A stretch of DNA of 59,730 nt, taken from contig CALJUL010000067.1 of NCBI GenBank assembly GCA_937975725.1, positions 1 through 59,730 of the forward strand. Reading direction: 5' to 3'. This stretch comes from an uncultured Pseudoxanthomonas sp. (GTDB lineage: Bacteria > Pseudomonadota > Gammaproteobacteria > Xanthomonadales > Xanthomonadaceae). Of this stretch, positions 17,558-23,129 are shown one piece after another. Numbering within the stretch: the first letter of the stretch is position 1; every line of letters begins with the position of its first letter. The translations under genes were made by a program, and so were the position numbers. Under the pieces are notes generated by a model that was not told the DNA's origin, did no database searches, and saw nothing but the letters and a program-made list of their open reading frames with translations.

Positions 17558-17580
17558 GAGCGACGCAAGTCGCGACCGCA
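17554..17580 (+). repeat. GTAG-headed REP, left copy
   Basis: Begins GTAGGAGCGACG and contains the palindrome GCGACGCAAGTCGC, followed by GACCGCA. The TAG in its head is the stop codon of the DUF1415 gene. Confidence 0.85.
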
Positions 17581-17658
17581 CGCCCCCAGCCACACGGACG
17601 CTTCAAACTCGTCGCTGATCCAGCAGCGCTACCGTGCCCCCCATCGCGAACCACCTCA

Positions 17659-18138
17659 TCAAATCCACGCCGCATCCCAGTACGGATAACAGCCAACGCT
17701 TTCCACCAACCCGGCCCTCAGCGGATTGGCGACGACATACCGCGCCGATGCCAGCACGTTCTCGTCCGAGCGCAAGGCCCGGTCGTGGAAGCCCGACGCC
17801 CATATCGGCCGCAGGCCGCCGCCGTCCTCCCTCAGCGCCTTGGACACGTTGGTCTTCAGGCGCTGGACGCATACGGACAGGCTTTCCATGTGGCCCAGTT
17901 CGATCAGGCCATGCCAATGATCCGGCATCAACACCCAGGCCAGCAGGCGGGACCGGTACCACAACCGCTTGTCCGCTATCGCGCGCGCGGCGCGATGCGC
18001 GGCGACCGGATCGGAGAACAGCCGCTCGCGCTGCCGCGTGACGAAGGTGACCAGATAGACCTGGCCCGACACCGAAGCGCGGCCGCGCCGCAGGGCGGCA
18101 TGGCCGCGTTTGCCCGGGTTGTTTCTGCTGCCGTCCAT
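17659..18138 (-). CDS. rayT: REP-associated tyrosine transposase (RAYT)
   Basis: A 159-aa Y1-type single-strand transposase related to IS200/IS605 TnpA. The HUH motif is H74-W75-H76 in MPDHWHGL and the candidate catalytic tyrosine is Y134 in ARYVVANPL. VSGQVYLVTFVTRQRERLF near the N-terminus is typical of the family. I place the start at the ATG at 18138 (MDGSRNNPG); the longer open frame would begin inside the REP and encode repeat-derived residues. The gene is intact and flanked by inverted REPs, so it may still be active in REP mobilisation or have been kept for host functions. Confidence 0.9.
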   Translation of the reverse strand: MDGSRNNPGKRGHAALRRGRASVSGQVYLVTFVTRQRERLFSDPVAAHRAARAIADKRLWYRSRLLAWVLMPDHWHGLIELGHMESLSVCVQRLKTNVSKALREDGGGLRPIWASGFHDRALRSDENVLASARYVVANPLRAGLVESVGCYPYWDAAWI

Positions 18139-18209
18139 GTCGGCAGCATGCGTCCTGGTAGAGACGGGACGTATCGGGAAATAGTGGGGAGTTGCGTGGG
18201 GAGTTGCCG

Positions 18210-18236
18210 TGCGGTCGCGACTTACGTCGCTCCTAC
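18210..18236 (-). repeat. GTAG-headed REP, right copy (inverted)
   Basis: Reads GTAGGAGCGACG on the minus strand and mirrors the left copy at 17554-17580. The TAG in its head (18233-18235) is the stop codon of the HAD phosphatase gene. Confidence 0.85.
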
Positions 18237-18922
18237 AGCGAGATCCCAACGGTCAACCGCTGCTCCAGCATCGCCCGGGCATCGTGCAGCGATTCCACGA
18301 TGGTATGACCCAACGCCCGCACCGCCCCGTCCGGCACCAGCAGGTCGGGGATCTGGATGGGGTGCATGCCGGCGGCCAGGGCGGCGCGGACGCCGGTGGG
18401 GGAATCCTCCAGCACCAGGCAGCGCGACGGGGCGACGTCCAGCGACCGCGCGGCCAGCAGGTAGACGTCGGGCGCGGGCTTGGGGTGTTCGACGTCGCTG
18501 CTGGTGCACACGGCGTCGAAATGCGGCAGCAGGCCGGAGGCTTCCAGCTTGCGCAGCGCCAGCGGGCGGCGCGTGGACGTGGCCACCGCGCGCGGGATGC
18601 CGCGGGCCTGCAGGAAATCGAGCATCTCCAGGATGCCGGGCCGGTGCGGCACGCCGGCCGCGACGACGGCGTCGTACAGCGCGTGCGACCGTTCCAGCAC
18701 CAGGGTGCGCTGCACTTCGCCCACCGCTTCGTCCAGCAGGTGCCGGCACACCGCCTCGCTGTGGCCCACCATCGACAGCCACAACATCTCGGGCAGGTCA
18801 TGGCCGAGTTCGCGGGCGGCGTCGGCCAGGCAGCCGATGATGGCGCGCTCGCTGTCCAGCATCAGGCCGTCCATGTCGAAGACGACGGCGACCGGCGCGA
18901 AGGGCAGCACGGGCGGATTCAT
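18233..18922 (-). CDS. HAD-superfamily phosphatase, beta-phosphoglucomutase-like
   Basis: A 229-aa haloacid dehalogenase-like hydrolase with an alpha-helical cap. Motif I is VVFDMDGLMLDSE with nucleophile D16 and general acid D18. Motif II is AVATSTRR, and motifs III and IV are HPKPAPDVYL and VLEDSPTGVRAA. These are the signature of the PGM/phosphatase subgroup acting on small phosphate esters; the exact substrate is unknown. It overlaps rsuA by 4 bp (ATGA at 18919-18922) and is translationally coupled to it. Its last codon is followed by a TAG contributed by a REP. Confidence 0.88.
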   Translation of the reverse strand: MNPPVLPFAPVAVVFDMDGLMLDSERAIIGCLADAARELGHDLPEMLWLSMVGHSEAVCRHLLDEAVGEVQRTLVLERSHALYDAVVAAGVPHRPGILEMLDFLQARGIPRAVATSTRRPLALRKLEASGLLPHFDAVCTSSDVEHPKPAPDVYLLAARSLDVAPSRCLVLEDSPTGVRAALAAGMHPIQIPDLLVPDGAVRALGHTIVESLHDARAMLEQRLTVGISL

Positions 18923-19626
18923 GCCACCGTCTCGAACAATCGCTGAAGATCGTCCTGATCGAGGACCCGCCACTGCCCTTCCGGCAACCCGTCCAGCGAC
19001 AGGCCGCCGACGCGGCTGCGGTGCAGCGCCTCGACGTGGTTGCCGACCGCGGCGAACATGCGCCGCACCTGGTGGTAGCGGCCCTCGGTCAGCGTCAACC
19101 GCGCATGGCGCGCGTCCACCACCTCCAGCGCCGCCGGCGCCAGCGGCGTGGTCTCCGACTCCAGCATCAGCGTGCCGCTGGCGAACACCGCCGCCTCGTC
19201 GCCGCGCAGGTCGCGCGCCAGCGTGGCCTCGTAGACCTTGGGCAGGTTCGACTTCGGCGAGATGATCCGGTGCAGTAGCGCGCCGTCGTCGGTCAACAGC
19301 AGCAGTCCGCCGGTGTCGCGGTCCAGCCGGCCGACCGTGGACAGCACCGGCGAGCGTTCGCGGAAGCGTGGCGGGAACAGGTCGTACACCAGCCGGCCCA
19401 CGTCCTTGGTCGAACAGGTGTAGCCCACCGGCTTGTGCAGCAGGATCGCCATGCCCGGCGCGGGGTCCAGCGGCTCGCCGTCGATGCGCACGTTGTCGTG
19501 GTCCAGCGGATCGTCGGCGTACAGCACTTCGCCCTGCGCGTCGGTGACGCGGCCCTCGCGGAACATCCACTGCACCTGCTTGCGGCTGCCGTAGCCGAGG
19601 TTGGCGATGTGCTTGACCAGCTTCAT
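18919..19626 (-). CDS. rsuA: 16S rRNA pseudouridine synthase, RsuA type
   Basis: A 235-aa pseudouridine synthase. An N-terminal S4-like RNA-binding segment (MKLVKHIANLGYGSRKQVQWM) is followed by the catalytic motif GRLDRDTGGLLLLT, with the catalytic aspartate in RLDRD, then KVYEATL and EGRYHQVRRM. This matches RsuA, which makes pseudouridine 516 of 16S rRNA; RluB/E/F paralogs share much of this, so the exact site is less sure. It is followed by the HAD gene with a 4-bp overlap and preceded by rsmC, which makes a small rRNA-modification cluster. Confidence 0.88.
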   Translation of the reverse strand: MKLVKHIANLGYGSRKQVQWMFREGRVTDAQGEVLYADDPLDHDNVRIDGEPLDPAPGMAILLHKPVGYTCSTKDVGRLVYDLFPPRFRERSPVLSTVGRLDRDTGGLLLLTDDGALLHRIISPKSNLPKVYEATLARDLRGDEAAVFASGTLMLESETTPLAPAALEVVDARHARLTLTEGRYHQVRRMFAAVGNHVEALHRSRVGGLSLDGLPEGQWRVLDQDDLQRLFETVA

Positions 19627-19630
19627 GCCG

Positions 19631-20746
19631 TCACCGCGCCTTGGTCGCCGCGATGACCTTGAAGCCGTCGCGTTCGCCGGCCACGCGCACGTCGCCGAAG
19701 CTGGCGTTCAAGGTCTGTTCGTAGGGCAGGTGGCGGTTGGCGACCAGCCACAGGCGGCCGCCCGGCTTCAGCGCGGCGGCCGCGGCGGTGATGAAGCGCT
19801 GGCCGATGTCCGGACGGTCCGCGCGGCTCTGCGTGTGGAACGGCGGATTGCTGACGATGAAGTCGTAGCGCTGCGGCAGGCCCGCCGTCACGTCGTGCCA
19901 GCGGAAGTCCAGCGCGGCGGACGATGCGGCGCCGGCGAGGTTCTCCTTCGCCAGCGCCAATGCGCGCGCTTCGGCTTCGTAGAGATCCAGCGCCGCGATG
20001 CCGGGACAGCGTTCCAGCAACGCCAGCGACAGGAAACCCCAGCCGGCGCCGAGGTCGGCGCCGTGCCCGGCGATGTCGGCCGGCAGGCATTCGACCAGCA
20101 GCGCGGAGGCAGGATCGACGCGGTTCCAGGCGAACACGCCCGGGCGGCTGAGGTAGCGCCCGCCTTCGATGCGGCGCGGCGCGTCCAGCGCGGACCATGC
20201 GTCGAGCAGCGCGGCCTCCTGCGCGCCGTGCAGCGGCGGCGTCCAGAACGTACGGCAGTGGAACTTGGTCAGCGTGCCGGCCAGTCCCGCGAGCTGCTTC
20301 AGGTCGGCCTCGCCGGACTTGGCGCCTTCGTTGTTGGTCATCGCCGCGACGACGATGCCGCCGGGCGCGGCCAGCCGCACGGCGCGCGCCAGCAACGCGC
20401 GCGCTTCCTCGCGCTGGCGCGGCGGCAACACCAGCACCAGCGGATAACGCTCACCGTCCGCGGCCGCGTCGGCGACCACGCGCAACCCCGCGCGTTCCAG
20501 CAATTCCGCATCGGGACGGAAGCTCTGCTCGCAGACGAGATGCGCCAGCGGGAACCGGCGCAGCGCGGCGCCGTCGCGCGCACGCAGGAACAGCACCGGC
20601 CCCTGCGGCCAGGCAAGCACGCCTTGCGTGAAAGGCAGCATCAACGCGTCGAGCGCGGGATCGGAGAATCGGGAAGCCACGGACGGCACGCGCAAGGAAA
20701 GAGGACGCCATTCTAGCGGCTGCCCGCTCGCGGCCGTTCGATGCAC
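19631..20746 (-). CDS. rsmC: 16S rRNA guanine-N2 methyltransferase, RsmC type
   Basis: A class I SAM-dependent methyltransferase of up to 371 aa. An N-terminal degenerate methyltransferase-like half is followed by the catalytic half with GADLGAGWGFLSLALLE (SAM loop) and FIVSNPPFHT (catalytic NPPF), then ALKPGGRLWLVANRHLPYE. This double-domain build fits RsmC, which methylates G1207. The start is uncertain: the frame opens with a GTG at 20746, but internal GTG codons at residues 20 and 23 are also possible. It ends 5 bp before rsuA. The divergent promoter at 20783 lies just upstream. Confidence 0.85.
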   Translation of the reverse strand: MHRTAASGQPLEWRPLSLRVPSVASRFSDPALDALMLPFTQGVLAWPQGPVLFLRARDGAALRRFPLAHLVCEQSFRPDAELLERAGLRVVADAAADGERYPLVLVLPPRQREEARALLARAVRLAAPGGIVVAAMTNNEGAKSGEADLKQLAGLAGTLTKFHCRTFWTPPLHGAQEAALLDAWSALDAPRRIEGGRYLSRPGVFAWNRVDPASALLVECLPADIAGHGADLGAGWGFLSLALLERCPGIAALDLYEAEARALALAKENLAGAASSAALDFRWHDVTAGLPQRYDFIVSNPPFHTQSRADRPDIGQRFITAAAAALKPGGRLWLVANRHLPYEQTLNASFGDVRVAGERDGFKVIAATKAR

Positions 20747-20782
20747 CGCCCATCGGCCGCGGAAAACAAAGTGAAAAAAGTG

Positions 20783-20811
20783 TTGCGCAACCGGAACAAC
20801 CGGCGTATCGT
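20783..20811 (+). promoter_or_regulatory. Sigma-70-like promoter of the RNA/slipin/rtcB region
   Basis: TTGCGC (20783-20788), a 17-bp spacer and TATCGT (20806-20811) form a plausible -35/-10 pair. Transcription would begin near 20818 and run rightwards. The A-rich stretch just upstream (AAAACAAAGTGAAAAAAG) could act as an UP-like element. Confidence 0.5.
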
Positions 20812-20821
20812 GCGCGCCCTT

Positions 20822-20841
20822 CGGCCACGTGGCCGTTTTTT
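20822..20841 (+). terminator. Promoter-proximal intrinsic terminator-like hairpin
   Basis: CGGCCACGTGGCCG (a perfect dyad) is followed by six T. It lies only about 5-25 nt after the predicted start of transcription, where it could release very short transcripts or act as an early regulatory element. Confidence 0.5.
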
Positions 20842-20871
20842 CATCATCCCGATTCCAAGCCTCTTCACGTC

Positions 20872-20997
20872 ATGAAGCCCGCCATGCACATCGCCAACAT
20901 GCTCGACCTGCAGCCCGCGCGCTGCGGCCTGCGCATGCGTGCGCATGCCTTCGATGCCCATCCCGGCAGCGAATCCGCGCGGCACCCGGTCTTCTGA
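20872..20997 (+). CDS. Short leader peptide-like ORF (41 codons)
   Basis: ATG at 20872 to TGA at 20995-20997 encodes MKPAMHIANMLDLQ... ending in RHPVF, with four histidines, five methionines and five arginines. It lies between the promoter and a three-hairpin attenuator, which is where leader peptides sit. There is no strong ribosome site and no run of a single control codon, so whether it is translated is open. The stop is 17 nt before the first hairpin arm, farther than in classical amino-acid attenuators. Confidence 0.35.
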   Translation: MKPAMHIANMLDLQPARCGLRMRAHAFDAHPGSESARHPVF

Positions 20998-21014
20998 CAT
21001 CCGGCTGACTCCCT

Positions 21015-21088
21015 GGGAGATCGGCCACCCCGATCTCCCGAGGCAACGCGAACGCCCTCGGGTCGCACCACCCGGGGGCGTTTCGTTT
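21015..21088 (+). promoter_or_regulatory. Transcription attenuator with mutually exclusive hairpins
   Basis: Three alternative pairings are visible. Hairpin 1:2 is GGGAGATCGG (21015-21024) with CCGATCTCCC (21030-21039). Hairpin 2:3 is CCCGAGG (21037-21043) with CCTCGGG (21056-21062). Hairpin 3:4 is CGCCCTCGGGT (21053-21063) with ACCCGGGGGCG (21070-21080), followed by a T-rich tract. Hairpin 2:3 excludes both of the others, so this is the classic protector/antiterminator/terminator layout. The controlled product would be the downstream RNA and slipin/rtcB region. Confidence 0.6.
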
Positions 21089-21161
21089 TCGGCGTTCGCA
21101 GAGGATGCGCATGCATCGACCCGATCCATTTCCTTCCACCACGGAAACACGTTTCCGCCCT

Positions 21162-21246
21162 GGGGCATCCGGGTAGCGCGCGCCTGCGCGCCCCGATGCA
21201 GGGGCGCGGCTGCGACCGGCGCACGTGCGCTGCGTCGTGATGCCCC
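21162..21246 (+). ncRNA. Structured non-coding domain
   Basis: GGGGCATC (21162-21169) pairs with GATGCCCC (21239-21246) and would close a multibranch domain. Inside, CGCGCCCC (21187-21194) pairs with GGGGCGCG (21201-21208) around the loop GATGCA, and a GCGCACGTGCGC palindrome follows. Just upstream is CGGAAA-CACG-TTTCCG. No reading frame is credible here, so this is likely part of an untranslated RNA. Confidence 0.4.
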
Positions 21247-21280
21247 GACGCGGGCTGCGCAAGGAAGGAACACCCATATG

Positions 21281-21384
21281 GGCGCACGGCGCCCGGACGG
21301 ATTGCCGGTTGGCGACAGCCGGCAATGCGGAGCATCGATCGAACACGCTTCAGCGGCACGGGTTCGCATCCCGTCCGGTGCGCG
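21281..21384 (+). ncRNA. Structured RNA with a T-arm-like hairpin
   Basis: ACGGG-TTCGCAT-CCCGT at 21358-21374 is a 5-bp stem with a 7-nt loop, like a tRNA T-arm. A strong hairpin ATTGCCGG/CCGGCAAT lies at 21301-21326. GCGC plus CCGGACGG (21289-21300) can pair with CCGTCCGG plus GCGC (21371-21383, one bulged T) to close the whole RNA; this competes with the T-arm. The build, a closing stem around a tRNA-like element, recalls bacterial Y RNAs. It lacks a D-arm, so it is not a tRNA. Confidence 0.45.
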
Positions 21385-21433
21385 CGGCGCTGCCGTGGCG
21401 TATGCCGAAGCGTGGGAGAAGGTGCTCCACGAA

Positions 21434-21502
21434 AGGACGATAGCTCAGAGGAAGAGCAACGGCTCCATGCCGTCGGCCACCGGTTCGAATCCGGTTCGTC
21501 CA
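21434..21502 (+). ncRNA. tRNA-like RNA A
   Basis: Folds as a cloverleaf. A 6-bp acceptor-like stem (21435-21440 with 21496-21501) is flanked by an A/A mismatch. A D-arm GCTC/GAGC has loop AGAGGAA containing the conserved GG. The T-arm ACCGG-TTCGAAT-CCGGT is at 21479-21495. The anticodon-position hairpin is ACGGC/GCCGT with only a five-base loop TCCAT (21464-21468), where a decoding tRNA needs seven. No CCA is encoded. I infer a tRNA mimic, not a decoding tRNA. Confidence 0.65.
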
Positions 21503-21503
21503 C

Positions 21504-21576
21504 CCCTGGATAGCTCAGATGGATAGAGCATCGGACTGTAAATCCGAGTGTCGCGGGTTCGAATCCCGCTCCAACG
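21504..21576 (+). ncRNA. tRNA-like RNA B (anticodon position GTA)
   Basis: Starts one base after RNA A. The D-arm is GCTC/GAGC with loop AGATGGATA. The anticodon arm TCGGA-CTGTAAA-TCCGA has U33 and anticodon GTA at 21538-21540 (tyrosine). The variable loop is the short GTGTC and the T-arm GCGGG-TTCGAAT-CCCGC is at 21553-21569. True bacterial tRNA-Tyr has a long variable arm, which is missing. The acceptor stem pairs for only four bases (TGGA/TCCA) before mismatches, and no CCA follows. It could be a tRNA mimic or a degenerate tRNA; automated tools may call it tRNA-Tyr. Confidence 0.65.
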
Positions 21577-21945
21577 CCTGAAAGGGCACATGACCTGTCA
21601 CGTCATGACACCGGGGCGCAAGCCCCACCCAGGAAACGCCCCGTGCGGCGTGCCGCCTTTCCGCGATGGAGCGCAGGAAGGCGACGCATCGCAGCCGGGG
21701 AGGTGCCGGCACCGCGCCCTCGACGCGGATGCACGCCGCCATCGGTGCGATCCCCGGATCGCATCGCGGCGGCGACGCCTCCGCCGGCAGCGCCGGCTGT
21801 CCGCACCGTCCTCGTCCACGGGCGTTTCCGCCTTCTTCCATCGGCCGCATCCGTGCGGCCGGTTTCCCGCCGCCGCGGCTTTCGATCCTCCGCGCGGTTT
21901 TTTGCAATGGATCGAACCACCAGAGCCAACAAGGAGAACAACGCC
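21577..21945 (+). other. Untranslated spacer between tRNA-like RNAs and slipin, with hairpins
   Basis: No supported gene in 369 bp. Visible structures are GGGGC-GCAA-GCCCC (21613-21626, a GNRA-type loop), CGGCCGCA-TCCG-TGCGGCCG (21842-21861), and a CG-rich stem followed by TTTTTT at 21898-21903 that could act as an attenuating terminator before slipin. The frame open upstream of slipin here is Arg/Pro-rich and not credible. Confidence 0.45.
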
Positions 21946-23064
21946 ATGTTCTGGACCAAGAGGGTCGTGATCGGTGACGGCGAGCGCGGCCTGGTGTATC
22001 GCAACCGTCGGTTCGAGCGCGTGCTCGCGCCGGGCGTGTACCGCTGGTTCGACCCGCAGGGTCGGATCGAGGTGCGCACCTTCAACATCGCCGCGCCGGA
22101 ATACGCCGGCCACGATGTCGACGTGCTGATCGCGTGCCTCGGCACGCGGCTGGGCGAGACCTTCGTGCTGGCCGACATCGGCGTGGACGAGGTCGGCCTG
22201 GTGCTGAAGAACGGCAAGCTGGAGGACGTGCTGCCGCCCGGCACGCGGCGCCTGTACTGGGCCGGCCTGGTGAAGGTCGAAGTGCAGGCGGTGGCGCTGG
22301 CCGCGCTGGACGTGGATGCGGCGGTCGCGCGCCGGCTGCGCCAGCTCGGCACGCTGTCGAAGCTAGCCGTGGTGGCCGACGTGCCGGCGGAGTCCGCCGG
22401 CCTCGTCTTCATCGACGGCCGGCTGGAGCGCACGCTGGCGCCGGGCGGCTACGCCTTCTGGAACTTCCGCAGGAACGTGGCCGTGGACATCGTCGACCTG
22501 CGCGTGCAGTCGGTCGAGGTCTCGGGCCAGGAGCTGCTGACCCGCGACAAGGTCAGCCTGCGCGTCAACCTGGCCGCCAGCACCCGCGTCACCGACGTGG
22601 TGGCCGCGCGCACCAGGGTGGCGAAGATCGGCGACTTCGTCTATCGCGAACTGCAGTACGGCCTGCGCAAGGCGGTCTCCGCCAAGACGCTGGACGAGCT
22701 GCTCGGCGACAAGGCGTCGCTGGACGCGGACATCTTCGCGCACGTGCGCGGCCAGTTGGCCGGCCTGGGCGTGGAGGTGCTGGGCGTAGGCGTGAAGGAC
22801 GTGATCCTGCCGGGCGAGATGAAGGACATCCTCAACGGCGTGGTGCAGGCGGAGAAGACGGCGCAGGCCAACGTGATCCGCCGCCGCGAGGAGGCGAACG
22901 CCACGCGCTCCCTGCTCAACACCGCCAAGCTGATCGAGGACAGCCCGGTGCTGATGCGCCTCAAGGAGCTGGAGGCGCTGGAGAAGGTCACCGAGAAGAT
23001 CGACAAGCTGACCGTGTTCGGCGGCCTGGATGGCGTACTGAAGCAGTTGGTGACGTTGAAGTAG
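21946..23064 (+). CDS. Slipin / SPFH (band 7) domain protein
   Basis: A 372-aa member of the stomatin/slipin group. The SPFH domain spans roughly residues 150-330 (VDLRVQSVEVSGQELLTRDK, then VVAARTRVAKIGDFVYRELQ), followed by a charged helical tail (AQANVIRRREEANATRSLL). The motif GLVxxxGxxExxLxPG appears three times in the N-terminal half, an unusual internal triplication. No clear membrane anchor is present, so it may be soluble or peripheral. The ATG at 21946 has AAGGAG ten bases upstream. It precedes rtcB by 65 bp in the same orientation, so both are likely on one transcript. Confidence 0.9.
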   Translation: MFWTKRVVIGDGERGLVYRNRRFERVLAPGVYRWFDPQGRIEVRTFNIAAPEYAGHDVDVLIACLGTRLGETFVLADIGVDEVGLVLKNGKLEDVLPPGTRRLYWAGLVKVEVQAVALAALDVDAAVARRLRQLGTLSKLAVVADVPAESAGLVFIDGRLERTLAPGGYAFWNFRRNVAVDIVDLRVQSVEVSGQELLTRDKVSLRVNLAASTRVTDVVAARTRVAKIGDFVYRELQYGLRKAVSAKTLDELLGDKASLDADIFAHVRGQLAGLGVEVLGVGVKDVILPGEMKDILNGVVQAEKTAQANVIRRREEANATRSLLNTAKLIEDSPVLMRLKELEALEKVTEKIDKLTVFGGLDGVLKQLVTLK

Positions 23065-23075
23065 CCACAGCCTGT

Positions 23076-23101
23076 TCCCTCCCCCGTTCACAGGGGAGGG
23101 A
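23076..23101 (+). promoter_or_regulatory. Hairpin between slipin and rtcB
   Basis: TCCCTCCCC (23076-23084) pairs perfectly with GGGGAGGGA (23093-23101), followed by a T-rich but interrupted GCTTTATCCTTTTC. It could be a partial terminator or a processing hairpin that sets slipin and RtcB levels separately. Confidence 0.5.
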
Positions 23102-23129
23102 GCTTTATCCTTTTCAATGGAGTGAAACC

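Larger units (their letters stand above)
17554..18236. mobile_element. RAYT transposase gene bounded by inverted REP elements
   Basis: A 683-bp unit consisting of a REP at 17554-17580, the RAYT gene on the minus strand, and an inverted REP at 18210-18236. Both REPs start GTAGGAGCGACG and face inwards. Such REP-RAYT-REP units are the established arrangement for this domesticated IS200-like family, in which the transposase is thought to spread the REPs. The unit fits exactly between two cellular genes, whose stop codons lie in the REP heads. Confidence 0.85.

Noticed and set aside
14780..17593. A 937-codon continuous minus-strand frame
   Set aside because: Only its last 228 codons are supported as the lipoprotein; the rest mirrors DUF1415 and yajQ on the other strand and runs out of frame through the EamA gene.
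21504..21576. Plain tRNA-Tyr gene
   Set aside because: The variable arm is too short for bacterial tRNA-Tyr, the acceptor stem is mostly unpaired and CCA is not encoded.
21088..21945. Sigma-54 promoter for an RtcR-controlled rtcB operon
   Set aside because: I searched by eye for GG-N10-GC in the TGGCAC/TTGC context and found none, and no RtcR gene is in the window.
21643..21945. A 101-residue N-terminal extension of slipin
   Set aside because: The extension is Arg/Pro-rich and the strong AAGGAG site favours the ATG at 21946.
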